A stretch of 64,000 nt of DNA, taken from contig NZ_FODR01000001.1 in NCBI RefSeq assembly GCF_900110415.1, positions 992,001 to 1,056,000 of the forward strand, written 5' to 3'. The notes beneath the pieces were generated by a model that saw nothing but the letters and a program-made list of their open reading frames with translations, made no database searches and was not told the DNA's origin. The position numbers and the translations under genes were made by a program. Shown in pieces: positions 53,646 to 62,850 of the stretch. The DNA is from Mucilaginibacter sp. OK283. Lineage in GTDB: Bacteria > Bacteroidota > Bacteroidia > Sphingobacteriales > Sphingobacteriaceae. Each line of letters begins with the position of its first letter. Position 1 is the stretch's first letter.

Positions 53646-55319
53646 TTATTCTTCTGTTAAAACTGTAAACTCAAAATCAAGTGGTCCAAAATGGCGGATG
53701 AGTTCGTCAATGAACATTTGTCCCCATCTTACATACATCAAACCAAAGTTTTCGGTGCGTTCCTGCAAACTGTCTTTAGGGAAAAGCTCGGCTTTAACTA
53801 CAGCCAATTGTTCGAGCCTGGTAGCATAGTTGCGTTTTTCTGCTTTGATCAGTTTTTTCTCCAGGTTATCTATGGCGTGTTTTAACCTTGCCTGTACTGC
53901 AGCTGCGGAAGGCGATAGGGTAGGGTCAATTTTATAGGAACGGAGTTTTATCTTTTCGAACAAGGCGCTCATTTCGCGCCATTCGCCTTCAAGGCTTAAG
54001 GTATGGTTGCTGTGTTTTTTTATCCAGTCGGTTTTAAGCGTATCGTTTGGTTTAAACAAATCGGCGGCCGTAAGGTCCATGTGTTTAACTTTGGCTGCCT
54101 GGTCCTTCTTTACAACCAGTGCCGAGTTACGCAGGATGAGTATGGGGAAATCAACCTTGTAGAAATCGAAATTAGATTTTAGTTCCAGCCAGTAAACCAC
54201 CTCCGCACCGCCGCCAATGTAGGCTATGTTTGGCAAAATGCATTCCTGATACAGGGGGCGCATTACTACGTTAGGGCTGAAACGCTCCGGGTAAGTGGCT
54301 ATTTCTTCCTTCAATTCCGCTTCAGTAAAACGGATTTCGGTATTCATCACCTGATAGCTGTCATGCTCAAATATTACGCGCTCGCGCAGGCTATCCTTCA
54401 GGTAAAAAAAGTTAATCTCGCGCGGGTTTACCTGGATGTGCACACTAAGTTTGTGCAGTTGCTCATTAGTGGCCGTGATGTTTTTAAAGCTGTTTTGATT
54501 GATGATATCCTGCTCCATAATTGGGGCAAACTGCTTTTTAAACTCATGGTCGTCGGCATCGATGATCACTAAACCATATTGGCCAAACAGCGCGTTTACC
54601 AGGTAACGGGTAGCATCGGCCAGTTTATCAAATTTGGTATAGGCGGTTTCTACAATTTCGGCAACCTCTACGGCGTGGCCCTCCATCCCTAACACACCTT
54701 TATACTGGTTTAGCGCCTGCCGCATAGTATCGGGATTGATACGGCCGGTTGCTCCCGAAGCTTCATACCACCAATGCACTTTTTTGCCGCCGATGTTGGT
54801 ATAGTTGATCTCGGCAAAGTCATGGTCCTCACTGGCCATCCAGTAAACGGGCACAAAGTTTTTGTCGGGATGAGCAGCTTTTAATTGTTGGGATAATTTA
54901 ATTGCGGTTGCAATTTTATAAAGAAAATAAAGCGGACCGGCAAAAATATTGAGCTGATGCCCGGTTGTAATGGTGTAGGTGCTGTCGAGTTTTAGGAGTT
55001 CTAAGTTTTGGGCGGTAAGTGGTTGTACGTTATACGTTATACGTTTTACGTTACCCTCACCTTCAGACTTCCCGACTTCCGGACTTCCCGACTTCCGGAC
55101 TTCCTGACCTTCGGACTTCTCCGCGTATTGCTTTGATAAAACACGGTACAGAATTTCGCGATCGGCAACAACTTTTTTATTTTTCAGCAGTTCGGCAAAT
55201 CCGTCCATATCCGGGCGGTATCCGTAAAAAGGTTGCAGGTCGGCCCGGTTTTCGATGTAGTCAATAACAGTGGGCGAAAAAAATCCGGTTTCTTTATAAC
55301 TTATACAGGAGGCTTCCAT
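53646..55319 (-). CDS. bshC: Bacillithiol synthase BshC with repeat-derived insertion
   Basis: A 557-aa cysteine-adding enzyme that completes bacillithiol from GlcN-malate. Conserved regions include ISYKETGFFSPTVIDY, YTITTGHQLNIFAGPLYFLY, VYWMASEDHDFAEINY and ECILPNIAYIGGGAEVVYW. Residues of about 68-101 (EKSEGQEVRKSGSPEVGKSE and following to NVQPL) are encoded by tandem 8-mer GACTTCCN units and ACGTTATACG words, an in-frame W repeat. The insert lies between a helix and the start of the GHQLNIF motif region, so it may be tolerated as a loop. bshA/bshB are not in the window. Confidence 0.93.
   Translation of the reverse strand: MEASCISYKETGFFSPTVIDYIENRADLQPFYGYRPDMDGFAELLKNKKVVADREILYRVLSKQYAEKSEGQEVRKSGSPEVGKSEGEGNVKRITYNVQPLTAQNLELLKLDSTYTITTGHQLNIFAGPLYFLYKIATAIKLSQQLKAAHPDKNFVPVYWMASEDHDFAEINYTNIGGKKVHWWYEASGATGRINPDTMRQALNQYKGVLGMEGHAVEVAEIVETAYTKFDKLADATRYLVNALFGQYGLVIIDADDHEFKKQFAPIMEQDIINQNSFKNITATNEQLHKLSVHIQVNPREINFFYLKDSLRERVIFEHDSYQVMNTEIRFTEAELKEEIATYPERFSPNVVMRPLYQECILPNIAYIGGGAEVVYWLELKSNFDFYKVDFPILILRNSALVVKKDQAAKVKHMDLTAADLFKPNDTLKTDWIKKHSNHTLSLEGEWREMSALFEKIKLRSYKIDPTLSPSAAAVQARLKHAIDNLEKKLIKAEKRNYATRLEQLAVVKAELFPKDSLQERTENFGLMYVRWGQMFIDELIRHFGPLDFEFTVLTEE
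55026..55121 (-). repeat. W repeat inside the bshC coding sequence
   Basis: Seven tandem 8-nt units (GACTTCCC/GACTTCCG alternating, 55066-55121) preceded on the + strand by ACGTTATACGTTATACG words (55028-55052). The same words occur in intergenic DNA at 33799-33836 and 12840-12911. Confidence 0.8.
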
Positions 55320-55460
55320 CTTGATTTTGGATTTCGGATGTTCGATTTCGGATTTAAAAAATCAGATAAGAAACATCGGCTAAGCATCAAAATATTAAAT
55401 GCTGGTGTCGAAATTAGATTTTTAATCTCAATTCACTCAACAGCAAGCCGCAAATTAATA
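55319..55460. repeat. W-type words in the rimO-bshC spacer
   Basis: GATTTTGGATTTCGGATG, TTCGATTTCGGATTT at 55322-55357, and GAAATTAGATTTTTAATC words later. No second arm and no gene are seen. Confidence 0.4.
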
Positions 55461-56798
55461 TTATTTTACAATTTGTCCATAAAGATCAAAGTCTTCGGCA
55501 CTGTCTATCTTCACGTTAACAAAGCTGCCAACGGTTGCATAATCAATGCTGGCATCAATTAAAACCTCGTTGTCAACTTCCGGAGAATCAAATTCTGTAC
55601 GGCCAACAAAGTAGTTGCCGTCTTTTTTATCAACCAAAACCTTAAATGTGTGGCCAATTTTTTCCTGGTTTTTGTCAAAAGAAATTCCCTGCTGAATTTC
55701 CATAATGGCGTCGGCACGTTCCTGTTTTAGGTCGTCGGGGACATCATCTATCAGCGAATGGGCATGTGTTTTTTCCTCATGCGAGTATGTGAAGCAGCCA
55801 AGGCGATCGAATTTGGTGTCCTCAACCCATTGGGCCATTTCTTCAAAATCTTGTTGGGTTTCGCCCGGGTAGCCGGTGATGAGGGTAGTACGCATGGCAA
55901 TGCCGGGCACTTTATCACGAATCTGGTTTACCAGGTCGATAGTTTTTTGTTTGGTGATACCGCGACGCATAGATTTAAGCATATCATCGCTGATGTGCTG
56001 TAATGGCATATCCATGTATTTGCAAATGTTATCACGCTCGTTCATTACATCTAAAACCTCCATCGGGAAGCCGGATGGGTAAGCGTATTGCAGCCTGATC
56101 CACTCTACACCGTTAACGTCGCTCAGGCGGCGTAATAACTCATCCAGATTACGTTTACCGTACAAGTCGAGGCCGTAGTAGGTTAAGTCCTGGGCAATGA
56201 GTATTAGTTCTTTGGTGCCGTTTTTTACCAGGTTTTGGGCATCTTTAACCAATTGGTCAATAGGTGTGCTCAAATGCTTGCCGCGCATCAGCGGAATGGC
56301 GCAGAATGAACATGGGCGGTTACAACCTTCGGCAATTTTAAAATAAGCAAAATGCGACGGAGTGGTTAATAAACGTTCGCCAATTAGTTCGTGTTTGTAG
56401 TTTGCCCCTACAGAAGCCAGCAGGTTTTGCAGGTCATTGGTACCAAAGTAAGCATCAACGTTGGTTATCTCGGCTTCCAGCTCTGGTTTGTAGCGCTCGC
56501 TTAAGCAACCGGTAACTATTACCTTACCAACTTTGCCTTGTTCTTTAAGTTCGCTATATTGGAGGATGGTATCGATAGATTCCTGTTTGGCGTTATCGAT
56601 AAAGCCGCAGGTATTGATAACGATGATGTCGTTTTTACCTACTTTTTCGGCCTCGTGCACCACATCAAACTGGTTGCCTTTCAGCTGGCCCATCAATATC
56701 TCAGAATCGTATATGTTTTTTGAACAGCCTAAAGTAACCACGTTAACACGTTGTTTAACAGGTTTAGCTATCGGCCGGGAAATTTCTTTTGTCTTCAT
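55461..56798 (-). CDS. rimO: Ribosomal protein S12 methylthiotransferase RimO
   Basis: A 445-aa radical-SAM enzyme that methylthiolates an aspartate of ribosomal protein S12. The N-terminal methylthiotransferase domain (about 15-125) carries cysteines in TLGCSKN, INTCGFID and TGCLSERY; the radical-SAM cluster motif is CNRPCSFCAIPLMRGKH (about 160-176). A C-terminal TRAM domain (about 375-445) is present. The gene lies in the ftsY-rimO-bshC minus-strand cluster and is preceded by an R element. Confidence 0.95.
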   Translation of the reverse strand: MKTKEISRPIAKPVKQRVNVVTLGCSKNIYDSEILMGQLKGNQFDVVHEAEKVGKNDIIVINTCGFIDNAKQESIDTILQYSELKEQGKVGKVIVTGCLSERYKPELEAEITNVDAYFGTNDLQNLLASVGANYKHELIGERLLTTPSHFAYFKIAEGCNRPCSFCAIPLMRGKHLSTPIDQLVKDAQNLVKNGTKELILIAQDLTYYGLDLYGKRNLDELLRRLSDVNGVEWIRLQYAYPSGFPMEVLDVMNERDNICKYMDMPLQHISDDMLKSMRRGITKQKTIDLVNQIRDKVPGIAMRTTLITGYPGETQQDFEEMAQWVEDTKFDRLGCFTYSHEEKTHAHSLIDDVPDDLKQERADAIMEIQQGISFDKNQEKIGHTFKVLVDKKDGNYFVGRTEFDSPEVDNEVLIDASIDYATVGSFVNVKIDSAEDFDLYGQIVK

Positions 56799-56826
56799 AA
56801 CACACTAATCGTTGCAATGAAAAAAT

Positions 56827-56915
56827 TGTCATTGCGAGGAACGAAGCAATCGCGAACTATACAAGGTTGAATTGCAAGGGAAGAGATTGCTTCGTCGTTC
56901 CTCCTCGCAATGACA
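56827..56915. repeat. R element between ftsY and rimO
   Basis: TGTCATTGCGAGGAACGAAG (56827-56846) with a mirrored arm ending CCTCGCAATGACA at 56915, an 89-bp hairpin closely related to the 37871 copy. Confidence 0.85.
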
Positions 56916-56921
56916 TAATTT

Positions 56922-57887
56922 TTATTGTTTGAATAAGGAGTCGACAAAAGCTTGCCTGTCAAACAATTGCAGGTGCTCCATGCCTTCGCCTACACCTATA
57001 TATTTTACCGGGATTTTAAACTGATCTGATATCCCTATTACCACACCACCTTTAGCCGTGCCATCAAGCTTGGTTAAGGCCAGGGCGTTTACATTGGTGG
57101 CCTCGGTAAACTGCTTGCATTGCTCAATTGCATTTTGACCGGTTGATGCATCCAATACCAATAGTATTTCGTGTGGCGCGCCGGGAATTACCTTTTGCAT
57201 CACATTTTTAATTTTGGTAAGCTCGTTCATCAGGCCTACTTTATTGTGTAATCTGCCGGCAGTATCAATTATCGCTACATCATCACCGTTGGCAACAGCC
57301 GAGCGAAGGGTATCATAAGCTACAGAAGCAGGATCGGAACCCATTGGCTGTGCCACTACTTTTACATCAACCCGTTTGCCCCAAAGTTGCAATTGATCGA
57401 CGGCTGCCGCACGAAAAGTATCGGCAGCGCCAAGCACTACTTTATTGCCGGCTTGCTTTAGCTTATGTGCCAGTTTGCCAATAGTAGTAGTTTTACCTAC
57501 GCCGTTAACGCCAACCACCATGATTACATAGGGCTTATGATCGCCATATTCAAAATTGCGGAAATCGTTACTGTTATTTTCGGCCAGGAGTTTTTGGATC
57601 TCATCTTTCAGCAACACATTCAGTTCGCCGGTGCCAATGTATTTATCGCGGGCTACACGTTCCTGAATGCGTTCGATGATCTTGAGCGTGGTTTTTACAC
57701 CCACGTCTGATGTTACCAGGATCTCTTCCAAATCATCCAGCACATCATCATCAACGGTTGATTTACCTGCGACGGCCTTGGTTATCTTTGAAAAAAAATT
57801 ATCCTTGGTTTTTTCTAAACCGGTATCAAGGGCTTGCTGCTCCTGCTGTGTATTTTCCTTTTTCTTAAAAAAATCAAATAATCCCAT
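56922..57887 (-). CDS. ftsY: Signal recognition particle receptor FtsY
   Basis: A 321-aa SRP GTPase. The NG domain shows GVNGVGKTTTIGKLAHKL (G1), LGAADTFRAAAVDQL, VAIIDTAGRLHN (G3), ALTKLDGTAKGG (G4) and YIGVGEGMEHL. The acidic membrane-binding A domain is very short (about 1-25 before the N domain), as in many Bacteroidota. It docks ribosome-SRP complexes at SecYEG. The W element at 57889-58005 starts immediately upstream of the ATG. Confidence 0.96.
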   Translation of the reverse strand: MGLFDFFKKKENTQQEQQALDTGLEKTKDNFFSKITKAVAGKSTVDDDVLDDLEEILVTSDVGVKTTLKIIERIQERVARDKYIGTGELNVLLKDEIQKLLAENNSNDFRNFEYGDHKPYVIMVVGVNGVGKTTTIGKLAHKLKQAGNKVVLGAADTFRAAAVDQLQLWGKRVDVKVVAQPMGSDPASVAYDTLRSAVANGDDVAIIDTAGRLHNKVGLMNELTKIKNVMQKVIPGAPHEILLVLDASTGQNAIEQCKQFTEATNVNALALTKLDGTAKGGVVIGISDQFKIPVKYIGVGEGMEHLQLFDRQAFVDSLFKQ

Positions 57888-57888
57888 T

Positions 57889-58005
57889 TTAGATGTGCAG
57901 ATTTTAGATTACAGATGTGCAGATTGTTTTTCTGAACCCGAATTAAGCGAATTTAGGAATTAATAGAATTCTGGTAATTTTTTAATTCGTTTAATTCCGG
58001 TTCAG
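57889..58005. repeat. W elements directly upstream of ftsY
   Basis: First, GATGTGCAGATTTTAGATTA with a second CAGATGTGCAGATT (57891-57926). Then CTGAACCCGAATTAAGCGAA (57932-57951) mirrored by TTCGTTTAATTCCGGTTCAG (57986-58005). Both are in the gap before ftsY, the first within 2 nt of the start codon. Confidence 0.65.
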
Positions 58006-58011
58006 ACCTCA

Positions 58012-58045
58012 ACAAAAAAGCCCTCTCGTAAAAACAAGACGGCTT
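58012..58045 (-). terminator. Terminator of the rpmB-rpmG-DUF4295 operon
   Basis: A 12-bp stem (58018-58029 with 58034-58045, 10 of 12 matched) and AAAA loop; read on the minus strand it ends in six T residues. Confidence 0.8.
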
Positions 58046-58075
58046 CGATATTTTGATCAAAAGTTTAAGCAAATA

Positions 58076-58234
58076 TTATTTGCCTGCAATGATGTCCTTA
58101 ACAGCGTCGTTAGGAACAATTTGCTCTTTGAATGAATAAGCACCGGTTTTTGGTGATTTGTTCATTGTGATAACTTTTGAATATTCTTTGCCTTTACCTG
58201 CTACTTTCAGTGTTGCAACTACTTTCTTTGCCAT
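58076..58234 (-). CDS. DUF4295 small basic protein (ribosomal-operon associated)
   Basis: A 52-aa basic protein, start ATG complement of 58232-58234, stop at 58076-58078: MAKKVVATLKVAGKGKEYSK, then VITMNKSPKTGAYSFKEQIV and PNDAVKDIIAGK. DUF4295 is found after rpmG in Bacteroidota, as here, in the order rpmB, rpmG, DUF4295. Its size and charge suggest a ribosome-associated role, not proved. Confidence 0.85.
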   Translation of the reverse strand: MAKKVVATLKVAGKGKEYSKVITMNKSPKTGAYSFKEQIVPNDAVKDIIAGK

Positions 58235-58239
58235 TTCTT

Positions 58240-58328
58240 TTAATTATTGAATTAGTGAATCATTGAATTAGTGAGTTAACTGATGGTCAGGGATCTAAAC
58301 CTAATCAACCAATCAACTTAATCAACCA
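58240..58328. repeat. W-type words between rpmG and DUF4295
   Basis: TTATTGAATTAGTGAATC and TTGAATTAGTGAG words, then CAACCAATCAACTTAATCAA direct words. They resemble the element before parA (27961) and sit inside a ribosomal-protein operon. Confidence 0.5.
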
Positions 58329-58329
58329 A

Positions 58330-58512
58330 TTACTTAATCTCTTTATGAACAGTTACTTTCCTTAAAACCGGGTTGAATTTTTTCATTTCCAGTCTTTCAG
58401 TTGTATTTTTTTTGTTCTTGGTGGTAATATAGCGAGACATGCCTGGCATACCGCTTGTTTTGTGTTCAGTACACTCTAATATAACCTGAACCCTGTTGCC
58501 TTTTTTTGCCAT
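58330..58512 (-). CDS. rpmG: 50S ribosomal protein L33
   Basis: A 60-aa protein: [17 protein letters not shown] at the start, [19 protein letters not shown] in the middle and [11 protein letters not shown] at the end match L33. The zinc-ligand cysteines are reduced: one Cys (C14) is seen, so this is a C- (non-zinc) type L33. It lies between rpmB and the DUF4295 gene on the minus strand. Confidence 0.95.
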   Translation of the reverse strand: MAKKGNRVQVILECTEHKTSGMPGMSRYITTKNKKNTTERLEMKKFNPVLRKVTVHKEIK

Positions 58513-58616
58513 TTTCTTTTTATGTTGTACGCATCACCGTCACGGCTTACGTAATTTTTCAAATTATACTGTACGTCGTTAATTTTACAAGTTGTAAAAC
58601 CGTTAACGTACAACTA

Positions 58617-58850
58617 CTAAATGTATCCTTTTTTTACAAATTTATTGATACAGGCAGTAATACCATTTTTGGTGATAGTTTTTACTGCTGAAGTAGATAC
58701 CTTTAAGGTAATCCATTTATCCTCTTCAGGGATATAAAACTTTTTAAGTTTTAAGTTAGGATGAAATCTGCGTTTAGTTTTAACGTTTGAGTTAGAAACG
58801 TTGTTACCAACTATAGATGCTTTTCCTGTTAGATCACAAATTCTTGACAT
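58617..58850 (-). CDS. rpmB: 50S ribosomal protein L28
   Basis: A 77-aa protein: [40 protein letters not shown] and [16 protein letters not shown] are the L28 signature. It is the first gene of the rpmB-rpmG-DUF4295 operon, with 104 nt to rpmG. It has few cysteines (one, C5), consistent with a non-zinc form. Confidence 0.95.
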   Translation of the reverse strand: MSRICDLTGKASIVGNNVSNSNVKTKRRFHPNLKLKKFYIPEEDKWITLKVSTSAVKTITKNGITACINKFVKKGYI

Positions 58851-58973
58851 GACAAATATTTTTAATTATCAACCCTTTATTCAAAAAGAGTTTGCAAATA
58901 TCAGACTTTTTAATCAAATATTCAATAGCGGTATTAAAAATAATTCAAAAAGATTTTAGATAGGCTAAACACC

Positions 58974-59684
58974 TCAATAATAGCTGATTTTACGGGTTAT
59001 GGTATCGGTTCTCGGATCAAAATGTAGTGGAGGATAGGCTTTATATCGAACTATAGCCTTTATCCAGTTTTTTTTCGAATCTACGACAGTATATTCATAG
59101 GTCTTCTTGGATAAAAGTAGATCAACTGGTTCATATTCTGTTTCTTCAATAACGCGGTTTTGTTTATCGTATTTATATCTGGTTGCCGTAGGTTCAAGTT
59201 TTGTTTCCCATTCCGCGTATATAAATTCAATTAGATTACCATGCTTGTCGTATTTATAACGGTTAACGTTATGAGTTATAATTGTGTCTCCTTTGTCATC
59301 TATAGGACGGCCTAATGTGTCAAAGTTTAGTTTGGATGATTCTTTACTCCCATTTGTTATTGTTTCCCCAATCATTGATTTAACCTTGCCGTTTTTGTCA
59401 TTGTAAGTATAAGTTGTATTTTCTTTCGTTATCGTAGTGTCAGTTCTATTTTCCAGTATTGCTATACTCAACGTATTTACACTTGAAGTTAGCGTACGCC
59501 CTTCCTGGTCAATTGTAAGCCTTGTAAAATCGTATTTTGAAGAATAAGAATATATTTCTTTCACGTGTCCATTTAATGTTTCTGTTTTGCCATTGATATT
59601 AACCTTGGTTTTTGTTGAGTCTGTTTTTTTACAGGTGAAAACTAACAAACTAATAATAAGCAATATTGATGTCTGGTACCTCAT
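58974..59684 (-). CDS. Putative lipoprotein with YD-like repeats
   Basis: A 236-aa protein. A signal peptide with lipobox (LLVFTC, lipidated Cys about 18) precedes a beta-rich region with three or four RHS/YD-like strands (TYTYNDKNGKVKSM, RYKYDKHGNLIEF, RYKYDKQNRVIEETEY, TYEYTVV). Such repeats often bind carbohydrate at the cell surface. No exact family is recognised; AT-richer than its neighbours, which could mean recent acquisition. Confidence 0.7.
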   Translation of the reverse strand: MRYQTSILLIISLLVFTCKKTDSTKTKVNINGKTETLNGHVKEIYSYSSKYDFTRLTIDQEGRTLTSSVNTLSIAILENRTDTTITKENTTYTYNDKNGKVKSMIGETITNGSKESSKLNFDTLGRPIDDKGDTIITHNVNRYKYDKHGNLIEFIYAEWETKLEPTATRYKYDKQNRVIEETEYEPVDLLLSKKTYEYTVVDSKKNWIKAIVRYKAYPPLHFDPRTDTITRKISYY

Positions 59685-59920
59685 AATTAAGTTAACTCAT
59701 GGTGAATGAAACAATTGTAGATTTGATAAAAAAAGGATATTTTAAAAAACATAAAAATAAATCAAAAAACGGCTATTAGTACCCAAATGATGGTATTCTG
59801 CTTGTTTGCCATACACTTACCTTTTAAATTTATACACTTTTTAAATAATTTTAAAAAGTTGCAGAATTAATATTTACATCATATATAAATTATTAAATTA
59901 GGCCCTCCATTATAAACACT
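59685..59920. promoter_or_regulatory. AT-rich divergent intergenic region upstream of acs
   Basis: 236 nt with no gene, very AT-rich. CTTGTTTGCC (59800-59809) and TTGCAGAATTAATATTTAC (59860-59878) are possible promoter pieces, but no full TTTG/TAnnTTTG pair is convincing. Confidence 0.35.
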
Positions 59921-61822
59921 ATGAAGATTACATCATTTGACGAATACAAGCAAGTATACCAACAAAGTATTGAGCAACCCGAAGAATTTTGGGCCGGTAT
60001 AGCCGAAAACTTTTTATGGCAAAAAAAGTGGGATAAGGTATTGGACTGGAATTTTAAAGAGCCTAAAATAAAATGGTTCCAGGGCGCCAAACTAAATATA
60101 ACCGAAAATTGTCTCGACCGTCACCTTGAAACTATTGGCGATAAACCGGCCATCATCTGGGAGCCTAATGATCCGCAGGAAGATCACCGGATATTAACCT
60201 ATCGCCAGCTGCACGATAAAGTTTGCCAGTTTGCCAATGTTTTAAAAAATAATGGCGCAAAAAAAGGCGACCGTATTTGTATTTACATGCCAATGATTCC
60301 CGAATTGGCTATAGCCGTTTTGGCTTGTGCCCGTATTGGCGCTATCCATTCTGTAGTATTTGGCGGTTTTTCGGCACAATCCATTGCCGATAGGATAAAC
60401 GATGCCGAGTGTAATATAGTTATTACTGCCGATGGCGGCTTCCGTGGCAATAAGGCCATACCGTTAAAAGGTGTTATTGATGATGCGTTGGTGCAATGCC
60501 GGTCTGTTAAAAGAGTAATAGTATTAACCCGCAGCCGTACGCCGGTATCCATGATAAAAGGCCGTGACGTTTGGTGGGAAGATGAAGTTAAAAAGGTAGA
60601 AACCCAGGGTAACCCCGATTGCCCCGCCGAAGTAATGGATTCCGAGGATATGCTGTTCATTTTATATACCTCCGGCTCAACAGGCAAACCTAAGGGCGTG
60701 GTGCATACTACAGGTGGTTACATGGTTTATACAGGTTATACCTTTGCCAACGTATTTCAGTACAACAAAGGCGAGGTTTATTTTTGTACTGCCGATATAG
60801 GCTGGATAACCGGGCACTCATACATTGTTTATGGCCCGTTATCGCAGGGCGCAACAACCTTGATGTTTGAAGGCGTACCAACCTACCCGGATGCCGGCCG
60901 TTTTTGGGATATTGTAGATAAGTTTAAAGTAAATATATTATATACCGCGCCAACCGCTATCCGTTCATTAATGAGCTTTGGCGAGGAGCCTTTGAAAGGT
61001 AAAGACCTAAGTTCGTTAACCAAACTGGGTTCTGTAGGGGAGCCGATAAACGAAGAAGCATGGCACTGGTACGATGAAAAAATTGGCCACGGCAAATGCC
61101 CTATTGCCGATACCTGGTGGCAAACAGAAAATGGCGGGTTAATGATATCGCCAATTTGCAACGTTACCCCAACTAAGCCGGGGTATGCAACTTTACCATT
61201 GCCAGGTGTACAGCCGGTACTGGTTGATGAAAATGGTAAAGTGATTGAAGGTAACGGCGTAAGCGGCAACCTTTGTATCAAGTTTCCATGGCCGGGAATG
61301 CTGCGTACTACCTATGGCGATCATGAACGCTGCCGCACCACCTACTTTGCCACTTACGAAAATATGTACTTTACCGGCGACGGTTGTTTACGTGACGAAG
61401 ATGGATACTACCGTATTACAGGCCGCGTTGACGACGTGCTGAACGTATCGGGCCACCGTATTGGTACCGCCGAGGTAGAGAATGCCATCAACATGCACAG
61501 CAGTGTGGTTGAATCAGCCGTTGTGGGTTATCCGCATGATATTAAGGGGCAGGGCGTTTATGCCTTTGTGGTATGCCCCAACCAGCATGGCGATGCCGAA
61601 CTTGCTCGCAAGGATATCACCATGACGGTTGCCCGCATTATAGGCGCTATAGCCAAGCCTGATAAAATCCAGTTTGTGACCGGGTTGCCAAAAACCAGGT
61701 CGGGAAAAATTATGCGCCGTATTTTGCGCAAAATAGCCGAGGGGGAAACATCCAACTTAGGTGATACCTCTACCTTGCTTGACCCTGCTGTGGTTGAAGA
61801 AATTAAAGCGGGAGCTTTGTAG
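59921..61822 (+). CDS. acs: Acetyl-CoA synthetase
   Basis: A 633-aa ANL-superfamily enzyme making acetyl-CoA from acetate, ATP and CoA. The P-loop-like YTSGSTGKPKGVVHTTGGY, WWQTENGG, YFTGDGCLRDEDGYYRITGR and the C-terminal PKTRSGKIMRRILRK with the acetylation-sensitive catalytic Lys are intact. Length and start agree with the family. It has its own terminator. Confidence 0.96.
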   Translation: MKITSFDEYKQVYQQSIEQPEEFWAGIAENFLWQKKWDKVLDWNFKEPKIKWFQGAKLNITENCLDRHLETIGDKPAIIWEPNDPQEDHRILTYRQLHDKVCQFANVLKNNGAKKGDRICIYMPMIPELAIAVLACARIGAIHSVVFGGFSAQSIADRINDAECNIVITADGGFRGNKAIPLKGVIDDALVQCRSVKRVIVLTRSRTPVSMIKGRDVWWEDEVKKVETQGNPDCPAEVMDSEDMLFILYTSGSTGKPKGVVHTTGGYMVYTGYTFANVFQYNKGEVYFCTADIGWITGHSYIVYGPLSQGATTLMFEGVPTYPDAGRFWDIVDKFKVNILYTAPTAIRSLMSFGEEPLKGKDLSSLTKLGSVGEPINEEAWHWYDEKIGHGKCPIADTWWQTENGGLMISPICNVTPTKPGYATLPLPGVQPVLVDENGKVIEGNGVSGNLCIKFPWPGMLRTTYGDHERCRTTYFATYENMYFTGDGCLRDEDGYYRITGRVDDVLNVSGHRIGTAEVENAINMHSSVVESAVVGYPHDIKGQGVYAFVVCPNQHGDAELARKDITMTVARIIGAIAKPDKIQFVTGLPKTRSGKIMRRILRKIAEGETSNLGDTSTLLDPAVVEEIKAGAL

Positions 61823-61841
61823 GGTAAGAATCAAGAATCCG

Positions 61842-61875
61842 GAGGCAAGACAAACAACGTCTTGCCTCTTTTTTT
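61842..61875 (+). terminator. Terminator of acs
   Basis: A perfect 10-bp stem GAGGCAAGAC / GTCTTGCCTC with an 7-nt loop, then seven T residues. The words AAGAATCAAGAATCC before it resemble W elements. Confidence 0.9.
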
Positions 61876-61901
61876 GTAACTTGCAGCACATATCTAACTG
61901 T

Positions 61902-62471
61902 ATGCATAAACGAAATTTATGTCGTTTAATATTATTTGCCTGTTTTGCAGTCTTAATTTCCCTGTTTTCATTTAAAAGCCATCCAAATCCTTCTGCACGA
62001 TACAGACTCGATTTTTTTACCAAAGAGAACCAGTTTTACCTTTGTGATTCGGCATTTACCGGCGAAACAGGCGACCCTGGTTTTTGGACATCCTCGGCAT
62101 ATAACGATAGGATGGCAACTGCAAAAGACAGGGATATAGTTGGCCTCAGCATTGGAAGCTTTGGTCATGTAAAAGCACAGCTTGATATACTGGATGCCCC
62201 GAGCAGGGAAAAAGATTTTAAAAAATACGATCACGTGGTTGAGGCGGGTGTAAGGATAAGCTCGGGAATACTGGAAGTGCTTGATTATCCGGATAGCAAA
62301 ATTCAACTAAAAGCCATCGTAACGCCTGGCTACTACCGCATCAGGGTTTATTCGTACGATTTGGCCAACAACGATCCCGAAGCAGATGAGGGTACAGACC
62401 ATTACAAAATAGAGCTATGGCCCTCTCATGATTTTGAACGAAAAGTGTTGAAGCAGTTTGTGGAAGAATAG
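61902..62471 (+). CDS. Hypothetical exported protein, 189 aa
   Basis: Starts MHKRNLCRLILFACFAVLIS: signal sequence or membrane anchor. The mature part is soluble (LDFFTKENQFYLCDSAFTG, IQLKAIVTPGYYRIRVYSYD), probably beta-rich; no family is recognised. The ATG at 61902 is chosen over upstream frame starts that overlap the acs terminator. Confidence 0.6.
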   Translation: MHKRNLCRLILFACFAVLISLFSFKSHPNPSARYRLDFFTKENQFYLCDSAFTGETGDPGFWTSSAYNDRMATAKDRDIVGLSIGSFGHVKAQLDILDAPSREKDFKKYDHVVEAGVRISSGILEVLDYPDSKIQLKAIVTPGYYRIRVYSYDLANNDPEADEGTDHYKIELWPSHDFERKVLKQFVEE

Positions 62472-62577
62472 GGGGAGAGTCAAGAGATTAGAATCAAGAA
62501 GCTGCCATGACATGCATTAATTTGGCTCTTTATGCTTTTCGTCTTAACTCTTGATTCTAATATCTTGCCTCTTCCTC
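62470..62577. repeat. W element before csbD
   Basis: GAGAGTCAAGAGATTAGAAT then CAAGA (62474-62499) is mirrored by TCTTAACTCTTGATTCTAAT and ATCTTGCCTCTTCC (62541-62576). The words are the same AATCAAGA type as at 29980 and 61826. Confidence 0.65.
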
Positions 62578-62631
62578 AAAAACCATATAGTTTCCGGGGT
62601 GTTATACAAATACATCTAAATAGAAAACATC

Positions 62632-62817
62632 ATGGATAAATTACAAATTAAGGGCGGCTGGAACGAGTTGAAGGGTAAAATAAAACAAGCCTACGGCGAT
62701 CTTACCGACGATGATTTAACTTACGAAGAAGGTAAGGACGACGAAACATTAGGAAAACTCCAGCAAAAAACCGGTAAAACGCGCGATGAACTGGTGAAAT
62801 GGATAAACAGTTTATAA
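62632..62817 (+). CDS. CsbD-family stress protein
   Basis: A 61-aa small hydrophilic protein: [20 protein letters not shown], then [18 protein letters not shown]. CsbD proteins are general-stress-induced in many bacteria; molecular role unclear. The start ATG is clear and it ends in a terminator shared in space with the Uma2 pseudogene. Confidence 0.9.
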   Translation: MDKLQIKGGWNELKGKIKQAYGDLTDDDLTYEEGKDDETLGKLQQKTGKTRDELVKWINSL

Positions 62818-62825
62818 TAAGGAAA

Positions 62826-62850
62826 AAGGCCCCGGGAACGGGACCTTCTT
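62826..62850. terminator. Terminator between csbD and the Uma2 pseudogene
   Basis: AAGGCCCCG (62826-62834) and CGGGACCTT (62839-62847), 8 of 9 pairs, 4-nt loop, CTT tail. It overlaps the last codons of the pseudogene's opposite strand. Confidence 0.7.
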
